Of a stretch of 55,995 nucleotides of DNA, positions 9,288 to 20,179 are shown one piece after another. The notes under the pieces were generated by a model, which ran no database searches, had not been told where the DNA came from, and was given only the letters and a program-made list of their open reading frames with translations. A program made the position numbers and the translations under genes. The stretch comes from Gracilaria domingensis. Taxonomy: Eukaryota > Rhodophyta > Florideophyceae > Gracilariales > Gracilariaceae. The stretch is taken from positions 1 to 55,995 of the forward strand of contig VCMS01000348.1 in the NCBI GenBank assembly GCA_022539475.1, written 5' to 3'. Every line of letters starts with the position of its first letter. Position 1 is the first letter of the stretch.

Positions 9288-11234
9288 CTACTCGAATTCC
9301 TGCTGGTCCTCCGCGCTCGCAAGCTGCACTACCAGTGCGTCGCGCATCTGCGAGACGTCGCCAGATGCCGCGTTGGAAAGACCAGCCTCGCTGAGGAACT
9401 GAGCAATCACGGCAGCCCGTGCTTCGTTGGACAGTCCCGCGTTCGCGGCTTCGTTCGGCGTAGCCGAAGCCGCCCTCGCGGGCGAAGAAACAGTCTCCGC
9501 TGGAGTTGGAGCCGCCACAGGCGTAGGCACCGGAGCTACTGCGAGCCCAGGAACCGCTTGAGGCGCAGAAGGAACATTCACAGGGCTCGGGAAGGCCGCG
9601 TTAGCAACCGCTTGGAGACCTGGCACTGCTGAAGCAGGTACTGTCCCCTCCACCGGAGCTGCCGCGAAGTCGTCGTCGCCGTACTCGTCACCGTCATCGG
9701 AAGCGTCGTCAACCATGATGTTCTGGTCCCCAACAGGGTGGAAGAACTCATCAGTTATGATGAAGCCCGTAGGGTGCCCCGGAGGGATGACTCGCTCGGC
9801 ATTCCGAAGAAGTTCCGCCTCGGCTTTGGTAATCGGCACCCGTGTCCAGGGGTCGTAATAGACGTAATCACCCGACAGTGGAGACCTGCGACCCGGAGAA
9901 CGATCAATAGCGGAATCGCCTTCGTCCCGCGCGCTTTGCGAAAGAGGAACCTGGCTCCAGTCGACTCCATCAATCACTCGCAAGAGGCACATGACTTCCG
10001 AGAAGTTTCCATTACCGCCAAGCGGGATAGTGAGATCCAAAGCTTGGATGAGTTGCCGCAAGCGCGGGGGAATGAATCACAGTCGATACTGGTCATACAC
10101 CTCGTTGAGGAGATACACCGTTGTTTGCGCCGCCCACTCCGTGAGGACGACGCTCCACTATCCCGTAAACGGGTTGGTCACGAGCCTACTACCCACATAC
10201 GTGAGACAGGGGGTGAGTTCCACGTAAAAACCACGGCAGACCTCCACCGACACCCACACAAAGGGGAGAGGAACATATCTCCCACGCATTTGGCGCGGAC
10301 GAATCCGGTTTGACTCCGTGTTTTGATACGGGATAAGGTAACCCCATAGGGAGCGGGCACGTCATTCGGGACGGATCATTGTTTGAAGGTAGTTGGACCG
10401 CGGCACGCGTGGGAGGTATCGAAATTCTGCACGCAGGAGCGGACAGGTCCAGCACAAGAGATCCTGGTGAACGGGGACGTTCTGGTAACGCTCCACCACA
10501 CCGGCGAGCCGTGCAAGATTTTCTCCATATTGGATTTTGCCGAGTGTTCGGAAGAAAGCCACGTCGAAACGGAAGTTCACCGGAATCGGGCGCTCTGAGT
10601 ACGTGCGAAACATTCGCATGTGCGCTACGCGGACCATGGACGCCCGAGCGGAGTTGTGCTACTGACCACGATGGTGGACGAGCGCGTTGGTAGGCACGGT
10701 AATCCGGTAATGCCAGTCGAACGTCACCGTCATCCAGACGTGCACGCCTCCTGGGAGGTGACCACTGCCATCGGCATACGCCGCGACGAGGGAACGATTG
10801 GTCACGCTTTGCGGATGAAACCACGGAGCCCGTAAGAACGGTGTGGGATTGCTGCGAGGGTCGACATTGTCGAGTTCGTCATACGACGCCCACGCGCCCG
10901 CATGCGGGTTGACTACCGGTTGGACCGGGACAGCAGGAGCGATCCAGTCCCACTGCGGTACAGACGCCTGGGGCCGAAGTTGACAACCCATCTGGGGAAG
11001 AGGCGCCGTGTGAAATCCCGGATTGACCGGTTGCGGAAACGGAACGCCAGCGGAAGACGGCTGTGAGAGAGGCACTCCAGAGGAGGAAAGCGAAACCGCT
11101 CGCGGGGGCGTCTCGCACCCTAAGTAGGGGGAAATGTAGTGCAACGCGATTGCGGAACTCCGTCGCTGATGCGATTCATAATATGCGCGGCGATGCCGGG
11201 AGGTGGTGGCACACGGTATGAATAACTGGTGAGA
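9288..11234 (-). pseudogene. Antisense accessory gene of gypsy element 1, unknown function
   Basis: On the - strand one reading frame runs from about 11234 to the stop at 9288, broken only by four in-frame stops (10659-10661, 10362-10364, 10158-10160, 10077-10079) and by no frameshift that I can see. The conceptual protein is over 600 residues. Conserved blocks shared with the equivalent gene in element 2, in the same order, are APWF...LPGG, FRFDV...QDLLCWTCPLLRAEF, RYVPLP...VELTPCLTYVGSR, TEWAAQTTVYLLNEVYD, VDWSQVP...DRSPGR and YVYYDPW, followed by an acidic then Ala/Pro-rich tail. I see no signal peptide, membrane segment or enzyme motif. The N-terminus is unresolved: the frame has no ATG near its upstream limit. 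Convergent extra genes 3' of pol are known from some plant Ty3/gypsy lineages such as Grande, but I do not recognise this protein. Confidence 0.7.
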
Positions 11235-11571
11235 TCAGCCCATTCTTGGGTATACTTAATATTGGAATTAGTGTTATGAGGTGCACGGCCTAGCCGCTGA
11301 GTCACACACGTGTGGGAGGTTTGCACCCATTCATTGGGGTATTTGAAGTAGATATTTGTAGCATATCTGCTGTACCACACTGACAGTCGGCCAACCTACT
11401 GCAGTACTTAATAGGTTGAGCTGCACCCAGTGCTGGGAAAGTAAACGGAACAACCGAGTGTTCGACTCTAACTTTCCACCCTGAGTGTGTAGTAAACTTC
11501 TTGCGGAGAGCTTGCACCTTGTGAAGGAGTTGTTATCCGCCTCGCGGCATCTCTAACAACACTACCGCTAT

Positions 11572-11621
11572 TGCGTGTTTATTTTGTGTGCGTGTTTGTT
11601 CGTTTTTGCCCTTGTCATACA
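11572..11621 (+). repeat. Direct repeat, right copy (candidate LTR part)
   Basis: This is the partner of bases 1-50, with one mismatch. It lies downstream of the whole element, including the antisense gene, so if these are LTR pieces the antisense gene is internal to the element. Confidence 0.7.
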
Positions 11622-12081
11622 GGTACTGCTGCGCTGCATACCGGTGCCGGCCGTTCTTGGCACGACCACCAGTGTGGCTCCTTACCGCTACCGTCTGTCG
11701 TCGCCACTCTCGTGAGGGTATTCCAATCGCCACTGTGACGTCATTGCCGACCGTGTCGTGATCTCCACTGCTGGACGCGTCTTCTTTGTTTTTCGCTCTC
11801 TCCGTTGTCGGGAAGGGTTGACCCCGGAGTTACGCCCGGCCTAGCCGTGTCATCCCGTGAGGGCGCTCTACTGCTGTGCAGCCCTATAAGAGGGAGGTCT
11901 GAACCGCCTTTGCGTGTCATTCCCATCGCTGGGTTTTCCACCACAGGTAGAAAACAAAGCATAGAAGAAATACAACGCATGTGTTTATAAAAGCATATGT
12001 ATAGTATTAAAAAATAAAGAAAGCACAAATGCACAAAGACATAAGATCTTCTCAAGTATCCAGTAATTTCCCAATTCATGA
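11622..12081. other. Spacer between gypsy element and Harbinger remnant
   Basis: No gene is recognised here. The left half is GC-balanced and may still be LTR sequence. From about 11940 the DNA turns AT-rich, which fits the start of the Harbinger-type remnant. Confidence 0.5.
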
Positions 12082-13357
12082 TTAGGGAGCGGGCTGGATA
12101 GTATCATCATCAGAACCAGCCATGCGATATTTCGAATCCATTCGACGCTGGCGCTTCTCTCTATCTTTCCCCTGAGCCATTGATCGCTTAGCTATTTTTG
12201 GCCATGAAATAGCTTTTAAAAGATTTCCAATTTGGTTGTAAAATTCCCCATCAGCGCTGCGCAGCGGATGCCTTATGATATGAACATTTGTCAAAGCTAC
12301 ACAAAGTAAAAAAGTTTTATCGTACGCCGACTTTGCCCAACGATATTTGGGCCCAATAACAGCCCACAATTGCGTCACGCAACCAAAATAATTTTGCACA
12401 ATAATCCTATGGCTTGAAATCTTAGAATTCCTGTTTTTATCTTCAAAAGACAAAGTACCACTTCGCGGCTTCTTCTTAGGTGTAGTTTATCTTATACATT
12501 CAGCGGCACCTTGATAACCCTTATTCATTAAAATACCCCAATACTTTGCATACCGCAAAACAAGCTCCCTAGTTTCAATAATAAAATTATTGGTCTCATC
12601 TGCTCTCTTCTTCAAACCAGTTTTATGATCCGCAATATTTTCGTAAAAAATATTAATGTCCGCCTTTATCCCAAAAAATGAGAACAAGTCAATTGTGCCA
12701 AACCACTGGACAAAACAGAAACTTCTGTTTTAAATCCATATAGCTTATGCTTGCCACTAAAATATTTTTTACCTTCGTCCATACTTCCAGAGAGACGAAA
12801 CGATTGCTGGAAAATTACATAGGTAGCATATCGGCAATAAGAAAAGTTTGAGAATCCTAAATTCCCATTCAAATGTTTTTCATACAAAACAGACAATCAT
12901 TTCGAGTAGCGAATGCGTCTCACAATTTCAGGGCAACTGCAGCAATAAATTTCAGAACTACTTGAAATATGGAGAAGTTGACGTCAAAAAGTTGCGGTAA
13001 AAAATCCCACTTTCTACCGTGTTTGAGTGTAGTCAAAGACATGAAAATTATATGTTTGGCAGTAACATTTAATCTTCTTCCTCTACCAGTATTTCACTGT
13101 ACGTCGTTAAATTTGCTGACCTTGGTCCAAATTTCTTGAAATTCATGGGCAGTAAAATTGGTCAGCAGCAACACGGTTTGATTCCAATTTTAGTTATAAA
13201 AAGAATCGAATACTGGACAGTCACTATTCGTTTCTTCATCGGAATCAGCGGTGCTTTTTGGTTTAGAATATTGTTTCAAGTTGCACTGGCGCTGAAGTGC
13301 TGCAGCCGCTAGCGGATTAACTGACTGGGCTACGTGTGAAGCTGGTGGGGGTTGCAT
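12082..13357 (-). pseudogene. PIF/Harbinger-type (DDE_4) transposase remnant
   Basis: Reading from ATG 13357 on the - strand, broken frames give an N-terminal segment (TAHEFQEIW, LNVTAKHIIFMSLTTLKHG), a central segment (RLSGSMDEGKKYFSGKHKLYG) and a C-terminal segment (KISSHRIIVQNYFG, CVALTNVHI) typical of HARBI-like DDE_4 nucleases. About eight stops or frame changes break it, including TAA 12487-12489 inside an otherwise clean C-terminal frame. Family members normally have Asp before KGY and Glu in V-E-N-Y-F. Here these read Asn (12523-12525) and Gln (12395-12397), so the catalytic centre is gone. The stretch is AT-rich compared with its neighbours. I could not find its terminal repeats. Confidence 0.75.
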
Positions 13358-14507
13358 TTTGGATTTATGTGAGAGTATAGAGATTGAACTGTGTACAGGA
13401 TACGTTGAAGACTAACCAATCTCTTATATACCCAAATGTTTCGTAAAAGACAACATGGTTTTTGTCATTGTCGCTTTATGCGCATGGAGATATATAATTT
13501 TTTTCTACTGAGTCAGTTAACTGAGGTGCTGTATAAAAGTAATTTCGGTAATTGTTTTTTGCATTCGCTTTACAAGATCACATACTGGGAACATGCTGAA
13601 ACACCAAACGCACAAAATCGCATTTTGTGCGTTTGTGTTTTGCGATTGATTATCCTTCTTGCAACCACAAAAACGCAAATCTCCAACGCAGATAAACAGT
13701 GATTTTGGTATTTCAAGGAACGAAGAAAAGAATTTATTTGGATGAGGAGTGCGCTATTTCACCAGTTAAGCCTGGAGCTCGACGTCGGTGGCGGCGGCCT
13801 ATGCAAGATATCTGTCGATTGTTCGCATCTTGCTCAGATCGTACGCTCTTTACACCAGCGCACTCCGCTTTGCCGTTCGGTTTTCGAACCCAACCCTCCT
13901 ACTCTTCGTGGCTATCGCTTTGCAGGGGCAGGTCGCACAAGCAAGGCACCTGTGATAAAGAGAACAGCTCTCTTTCAGCGCAACAAGCATGTGCGCTGAC
14001 CCATACGATTGTAAAGAAAGCCTTTCTTCTCCAAAGCGCATCAAGACAAGATAAAAAGAGTTCTTGTCAATCAGTTATTCAAAACACATTCCGATCGTAC
14101 CTGGTGCGCTAGGCTCGAAGGGTGCTTGCGGTTCGACACACAAGTGTTTTGTTTGCTTCAGGATGGAGACAGTAAGCTTCCTCCATCTTGAACCCAACGC
14201 GCAGCGAGAATAACGAGCAACGAGGTGAATGCGCCGAAAAAAAAACGTGCAGCGAGAGCAGCCGACTTATATTCACTTCGGAAGAGCATGGGCTCAGAAA
14301 TTGCGTGATTGTGACCGGAGCAAAACTGGGTCAGCGAGGCTAGCACGCTGACCGGGTTCTGCTCAAACGCAAGCGCAAAGTCACGCTGTGCGATCAAATC
14401 GTGACTTTGCGTGTGGACCAAATTGCGTTTTTGCCCTTTCAGGATGCTCCCTCTACGAGAAAACATTATGGTTTGCAATGAAACTTGACAACGCAGCATT
14501 TATCTGC
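13358..14507. other. Spacer without recognised gene
   Basis: Between the Harbinger remnant and the first pogo element I recognise no gene. It holds the perfect hairpin at 13605-13635. The open frames around 13740-14110 overlap each other in several phases, show no domain and look like chance. Confidence 0.5.
13605..13635. repeat. Perfect 14-base inverted repeat with 3-base loop
   Basis: CAAACGCACAAAAT (13605-13618), loop CGC, then its exact complement (13622-13635). It could be a transposon terminus, a MITE core or a cruciform; no gene next to it explains it. Confidence 0.8.
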
Positions 14508-14509
14508 TA

Positions 14510-14536
14510 CCTTCCAGACCAGGGCAATTTGGAACA
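14510..14536 (+). repeat. Left terminal inverted repeat, pogo-like copy 1
   Basis: It starts CCTTCC directly after TA, continues with AGGGCAATTTGG, and pairs with 17325-17351 at 23 of 27 positions. Confidence 0.85.
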
Positions 14537-14872
14537 CGGGCTAATGTGGAACAACAGAAGCCAGAGGGCCTCGATGTGCCATTCATAAACTATGGTAGCC
14601 TCAACAGCTTGGACTACGCATACAAAGCGTGATATCGCACCGCACAACCAATTGTTCATAGCTTTAGAAAAAACTGAGCTTCACCTCTAAGTAAAAGCTG
14701 TATTCTTTATCTATACACAGGTTGAATACTTTTATCTTCGTCACAGAGTGCACAAAGACCAATTCAAACGAAAAGCGCGCGGAAATCATGCTGAACGCTT
14801 GTGTAAAGCGAGCGGACACCAGAGTAATCATATCTTCCCGCCTGATGTCTTCATGGGTCAACAATTGCTCCA

Positions 14873-17194
14873 ATGGTGACCTCTTCAATCCGACGCCAAA
14901 GCTTGAAGCATAAGCGTCGACAGGCTTTAATTGAAGCAATCAGCGGTCTAAGAGACAAAGCTATTATCCTCATCAAAGAAAAGCGACCCATTAGAACCAT
15001 CGCAAGACTCTCTAACTTGTCCATTGGAACCGTCTGCAGAATCAAGCAGAAAGTAATGGCTGCTAAAAAGGAAAATACTTAGTATGGCGATTCTCTGCAC
15101 GACCCTAAAGTAGGTCGGAAAACAATCTTGACGTATGCAGAAGAACGTCCCATCGTAGAGCGTTTCAAAGAAGTCGCCGACCATGGTTTCGCATGCGGCA
15201 AAGAGACGCTTCGTGCGATTGCTGCGGAAATTGCGCAGGACGGAAGAAAAAGTTTTCCAAATGGAGCTCCATCAGACGATTGCGTGAGAGCGTTTCGAGC
15301 TAGGCACCGTGATGTGACATTTCGGAAGATGGAGAGTCGCGAAGGAGCCAAGATAGCTGCCCAGAACTCTGAACATGTTAGGACCTTAGTCAAGGCGTTA
15401 CAACTCTGTGAGAAGAATAATCCGGGAATATTAAGTGACGCTGATACAGTGTGGAATATGGACGAAACCCAGGTAACTATAAACACCGCAGAAACACAAA
15501 AGGGATTTGTCAGCGCTTCTACCCATCACGGTAGGATCAAAATGAAATGCGATAACCAAGGCAAACATCTAACTGCTGTTGTCATCGCATCTGCTTCTGG
15601 ACGGAAGCTTCCTCCTTTTTTCATCTTCCAGGGTGTTAATGAAATGAATAGATGGTTCGATCCATTGTCCCCAGAAATTTTCAAAGATGAGTGCGGCGTA
15701 CCGCACTGGCTGGCGGTAGAAAAGTGGTTTCCCGAACGAAGCTTCGTCAAAGGAAACGAAAGAGGATCCATGACCATGGACATAATTCCTTTCGTGATGG
15801 ACCATATTGTAAGGCACGCTGGAGAAATTGTTTCAAAGAAGAAGATCGTTCTCCTTCTCGATGGACACAAATCCCGTAATGGATACATTTGGCTCAAAAA
15901 AGCGAAGGCCGCCAACATAGAAGTAATAATCAGTCCTGCGAACACGTCTCATTTTCTCCAAGCTTGTGACCAATCCATTAACAAGCGCTCCAAAGAGACC
16001 GTGCGCAACACCTACGATTTCTTGAACAGGAAAGCCTTTGTGAATTTTGGTGAGTTTGGTATTAAATTTAAACTCGCTATTGCGGGATACAGGGCACTTA
16101 ACGAATCGGTTGTGAAAGAGGCGTTTGAAAAAGTGGGCTTATGGCCTATGGATTTTCGATTTCTGACCTGGGCCGAAGAAAAGTGAGGAACGAAAACAGT
16201 GCCGGGTTCTGGACCAATGCGACACTCGCCGCGTATAGCCGATACGCAAAAGTGGAACGATGTGATGGATATTGTTAAGAAGCGAATGTAAGTATATTAC
16301 AAAATGGTATCTGTAAGAGAGATTATGCAGGGAGACCAAGGCCGTGTTGCCGATGTTTTGTTACGCCACACTCCCACGAAGAAAAGCATTTGGAAGAAAC
16401 CAGTGGACACAGTAGACCGAACCACCATTCAGCGCGAAGCACCGGCAGTGTATGCCACACATGGTGACATATTCAAATTTCGCGAAGAGCAGGAAAAGAA
16501 AACCAGAGAAGAGGATCTCGCAAAAGCAAAGCGAAAGCTTAAGGCAGCCTAAAAGCGACAGCGCGAAGTGAAGGAGAAAGAAGCACTTGCTCTCGAACGC
16601 CGGGAAAAGAAAGAGGCTATAGCTCTCGATCGTCAGCAGAAAGCAGAAAGAAAAGCGAAACGTCGGGCGGAAGCTGCGGTTGTTCGAGGACGCCAACGTC
16701 TTGAAAGAAAGAAGCGCAAAGCTGCCCTGGCTGTAGAACGTCAGCGCAAGAAAGAAGCTCGAGAACAAAGGGCACTCCAGCGAGGTCGCAAGAAGCAAAG
16801 GACGAACTCGTCACGTGCCTCTAAGAGTGTTGCGGTGCATGTGCCTTCTGGGGCTTTTTTGGATAAGTTGGACAGTGAGGGTAACGTCCACTTTCTGAAG
16901 TAGAGCCTCACCAAAGGTGGTGCGCATTGTCGAGAGCACCAGGCAGCGAGATTCGACGGCTGCAACGTTGAGGAAAGGGTAGTCGCGTGCAGTCTCCTTG
17001 ACCTTCAAAACATGCTAAAGAGCGTTTTGCGCCGACACCACGTTGGCCTTACTGAGTCTGCCGGTGATCAAAGCGTTTTGGATGACCCGAACGCCGCCGT
17101 CTGGGAGATTGTTCCCAAAGCGACGGAAGTTCCACATTGCCCTGGAAGACCCATGACGAGGGAGGAGGATGGCGGTGAAGAATTTGTTTTGTAG
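14873..17194 (+). pseudogene. Pogo-type transposase, copy 1 (five in-frame stops)
   Basis: From ATG 14873 one frame runs to 17194 with stops at 15080 (TAG), 16184 (TGA), 16289 (TAA), 16550 (TAA) and 16901 (TAG) and no frameshift that I can find. It is colinear with copy 2. It has an N-terminal helix-turn-helix (KPIRTIARL-like), a DDE_1 catalytic core with Asp in NMDETQV, Asp in LLLDGHKSRNG and Asp in QACDQSINKR, then a very long Lys/Arg/Glu coiled-coil tail and a short conserved end (HHVGL.ES.GDQSVLDD). The TGA at 16184 corresponds to Trp in copy 2. The triad is intact, so death came by nonsense mutation. Confidence 0.88.
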
Positions 17195-17324
17195 CGCGTT
17201 CGTCGTAGAGAGTTAGGTCGCGATACTCGGTGTACGTTCGCTACACACACAGAGCTTTCATTGGATGAGATTGGTTTTTAAATTAAGGCCCGCATGAAGC
17301 GGCCGCCTGGGTTTCTTCAAAAGG

Positions 17325-17351
17325 TGTACCAAATTGCCCTGTTTGGGAAGG
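17325..17351 (+). repeat. Right terminal inverted repeat, pogo-like copy 1
   Basis: It reads TGTACCAAATTGCCC and ends GGGAAGG directly before the TA at 17352-17353, beyond which copy 2 begins. Confidence 0.85.
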
Positions 17352-17353
17352 TA

Positions 17354-17380
17354 CCTTCCTGGTCAGGGCAATGTGGAACA
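17354..17380 (+). repeat. Left terminal inverted repeat, pogo-like copy 2
   Basis: It starts CCTTCCTGGTCAGGGCAATG after TA and is the exact complement of 20135-20161. Confidence 0.92.
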
Positions 17381-17717
17381 TGGGCTAATGTGGAACACCA
17401 GGAGTCGAAAGACTCCAATGTGCCAGTTATCAGCTGTAGTAGCCTTTACAGCTCCTCAGAAAGCCTACAAACGATGCTCTCCCCTTCTATAAACTAAGCG
17501 TCAAAGCTATGGACGAAACCAGGCCTCTATTACAAGTAAACGCTGTATTCTTTACCGCTATACTCGTAAACCGCTTCACCCTTCTTCAAGGAGTGTGTCA
17601 TGCTCATTTCAAACTAAAAGCGCGCGGAAATGCCGGAAACCGTTTGTCTAAAGCATACTACACCAACGCGCACTATGACGTTCACTTCACTCCCCGTGTG
17701 TGAGGCGGAATCTCACC

Positions 17718-20004
17718 ATGGTCACGCCATCCATGAGACGGCAAAGCTTGAAAAACAAGCGCAGAGAATCCAGAATTGATGCAATTAGAGGACAAAGAAA
17801 CACCGCTATTGAGCTCATCAAAGATCAGAAGCCCATCAGAACCATTTGCCGTCTAAGCAAGTTATCAATTGGCACCATTCACCGCCTGAAACAAAAAGTC
17901 ATGGAAGCCAAAAAGCTAAACCAAGAATATGACGACTCGCTCCATGACCCAAAAGTGGGTCGTAAAACAGTTCTCACCTATGCCGAAGAACGACTGATTG
18001 TCGACAGATTCAAAGAAGTAGCCGACCATGGGTTTTCTTGCGGCACTGAAACATTGAGGGCCATAGCCTCCGAGATCGCACATGACGGACGCAAAACATT
18101 CCCAAACGGAACACCATCAGATGACTGGGTTAGGGCTTTTCGGGCACGCCATCGCGATATCACATTCAGAAAGATGGAGAGCAGAGAAAGGGCAAAGATT
18201 GCAGCGCAAAATCCTGAACATGTCAAGACATTGGCTAATGCCTTGAAGCTCTGCCAGAAGACCAATCCCGGAATTTTGGATGACCCCGACACCGTTTGGA
18301 ACATGGATGAAACAATGGTAAGTATAAACGCAACAGAGACAGAAAAAGGTTTCGTTTCTGCTTCCACCCACCACGGGGGTATGAAAATGAAGTGTGACAA
18401 ACAGGGGAAGCACCTTACTGCCGTTGTGATTGCGTCGGCATCTGGGCGGACATTGCCACCCTTCTTCATCTTTCAAGGTACGAACCAAATGAATCGTTGG
18501 TTCGATCCGCTTTCGCCAGAAATATTTAAAGATGAATGCGGTGTACCGCATTGGCTGGCAATTGAAAAGTGGCAGCCCGAAGAGAGTTTCGTGGTCGGCA
18601 ATGGAAAAGGCTCCATGACAATGGAGCTAATCCCATTCGTGATTGATCACATAGTGCGCCACGCAAAGGACGTTCTGGACAAGAAGAAAATCCTTCTCAT
18701 GTTAGACGGCCACAAATCGCGGAATGGATATGTGTGGTTGAAGAAGGCAAAAACAGCAAGCATCGAAGTCATCATGAGCCCCGCAAACACCTCGCACTTT
18801 CTTCAGGCGTGCGACCAGTCCATAAACAAACGTTACAAGGAGACCGTGCGCGCAACGTATGACTTACTGAACAAGAAGGCATTCGTTGACTTTGGAGAAT
18901 ATGGTATTAAATTCAAATTAGGCACAGCAGGTTATAGAGCTCTGACGAAGAATATTGTCCAAGAAGCCTTTGATAAGGTTGGGATGTGGCCCATGGACTT
19001 TAGGTTCCTCACGTGGGCTCAGGCCAAATGGGGAGGAACATCCGCTTCTGCCTCTGATACAGTGCGACAGTCTCAACGTATTGCAGACAAGAAACAATGG
19101 AATGATGTAATGTCCATAGTTTACCAACGGATGGGTATGTATCACAAAATGGTTTCCGTTCGTGACATTCTGCAACAGGACCAGGCGCGAATCGCGGACG
19201 TTTTGTTGCGCCATACACCGACGAAAAAAAGTATATGGAAGAATCCCGAGCAACAGGTCGACCGCACAACAATCCAAAGAGGCGCGCCAGCGGATTACGC
19301 TACCCATGGTGAGCTCATTAAGAAGCGTGAAGAGCAGGAGAAAAAAGCCAAGGAGGAAGAGCTCGCCAAAGCCAAACGCAAGATCGAAGCCGCAGAGAAG
19401 CGTCAGAGTGAGTCTGACCAAAAGCAAGCGCTTGCCATCGAGCGCCAGAAAAAGTTAGAGGAAAAAGCCAAGCTTCGTGCTGAGGCTGCTGTGTTGCGCG
19501 AGAGGCAAAGGAAAAAAGGCAAAGCGCAAGGCCGCTGCGGCAGTTGAACGTCAGCTTAAGAAAGAAGACCGCGAGCGGAAGGCGTTGCTGCGCAAGAATA
19601 AGAAGCAGAAAACGAATCGTGGTGTTCGTTGTACTCCTGCTGTGGTAAGTTTTCCTTTTGGGGCTCTGTTAAACTCATCGAGTAGTGAAGAGAAAGATTT
19701 CCTAAGCAAAGTCCGCAGTGGAAAGGCTGACAATATTGACAACCAGAAAAGAGCACCGGTAGTCGAAGAGCGAAACGCTGAAGAGAGAGCAATTGCAGGC
19801 AGTCTTTTAGACTTACAAAACGTGTTCGAGAGCGTTCTGAAGAGTCATCATGTCGGTTTGGTTGAGTCCGTAGGGGACCAAAGTGTTTTGGATGACGACG
19901 AATGGGCGTGCTGGGCGTTGGTACCGAAGACGGGGAAAGTTCCACAATGCCCTGGATTTGGCAAAAACGGCGGTGACGAGAGTGGTGAAGAGTCAGCTGC
20001 GTAG
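17718..20004 (+). pseudogene. Pogo-type transposase, copy 2 (one frame change in the tail)
   Basis: The first ATG is at 17718, and 609 codons are open to a stop at 19545. An N-terminal helix-turn-helix lies near residues 30-65. The DDE_1 core has Asp197 (NMDET), Asp330 (LMLDGHKS) and Asp366 (QACDQSI), with 35 residues between the last two. The C-terminal third is a Lys/Glu/Arg-rich coiled coil. Around 19510-19530 this copy is two bases shorter than copy 1, which shifts the frame. The remaining conserved tail (SHHVGLVESVGDQSVLDD) is read to 20004 in another phase. Cut-and-paste transposition at TA is the expected function. The catalytic core is whole, so this copy may still make a nearly full-length protein. 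Confidence 0.88.
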
Positions 20005-20134
20005 CTCGTTCATCGTAGAATTTTAGAACTTCATACTTGGTGGACGTTGAGTACACACACAGACCTATCATTGGGTCAGATTTGTTTTTAAATACAGGCA
20101 CGCATATAGCGGCTACTTGCGTTTGTTGAAAAGG

Positions 20135-20161
20135 TGTTCCACATTGCCCTGACCAGGAAGG
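20135..20161 (+). repeat. Right terminal inverted repeat, pogo-like copy 2
   Basis: It reads TGTTCCACATTGCCCTGACC and ends AGGAAGG before TA at 20162-20163. It lies 18 bases left of the border of the aladin-gene duplication. Confidence 0.92.
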
Positions 20162-20179
20162 TATATGCGTTGAAGGTCT

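Larger units (their letters stand above)
1..11621 (+). mobile_element. Ty3/gypsy chromovirus-like LTR retrotransposon, copy 1 (decayed)
   Basis: In order on the + strand I read a gag with CCHC knuckle, an aspartic protease, reverse transcriptase, RNase H, an integrase with H2C2 and DDE residues, and a chromodomain. That order (RT before integrase, chromodomain last) is the Ty3/gypsy chromovirus layout. A convergent - strand gene follows pol. A 50-base direct repeat with one mismatch opens the window and recurs at 11572, so it probably belongs to the LTRs, but I cannot fix LTR ends, primer-binding site or target duplication. Several stops and frame changes show the copy is not autonomous. The element may extend left of the window. 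Confidence 0.85.
14510..17351 (+). mobile_element. Pogo/Tigger-like DNA transposon, copy 1 (old)
   Basis: The element is bounded by 27-base terminal inverted repeats (14510-14536 and 17325-17351) with four mismatches between them. It is flanked by TA at 14508-14509 and TA at 17352-17353, the TA target duplication of Tc1/mariner-pogo transposons. It carries a transposase pseudogene in the + direction. It abuts copy 2 exactly: the right TA is also the left TA of copy 2. The mismatched repeats and many stops say it is the older of the two. Confidence 0.88.
17354..20161 (+). mobile_element. Pogo/Tigger-like DNA transposon, copy 2 (younger)
   Basis: The 27-base terminal inverted repeats at 17354-17380 and 20135-20161 are perfect complements. 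TA flanks both ends (17352-17353 and 20162-20163). Just inside the left end the 10-mer ATGTGGAACA occurs twice, at 17371 and 17388, which suggests paired transposase binding sites; copy 1 has a similar doublet. The element carries one transposase gene with an almost complete frame. Perfect ends and few lesions make it the more recent insertion, placed precisely at the TA that borders copy 1. Confidence 0.9.

Noticed and set aside
9288..11234. Envelope-like gene of an errantivirus type
   Set aside because: It lies on the opposite strand to pol and shows neither signal peptide, membrane span nor cleavage site.
11529..11622. A complete short LTR (TGTTA...ATACA)
   Set aside because: The same limits do not hold at the left copy, where the bases after catac differ, so the ends remain undefined.
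15080..16903. Stop-codon reassignment to explain in-frame stops in pogo copy 1
   Set aside because: All three stop codons occur, they match different residues in copy 2, and host genes in the window use stops normally.
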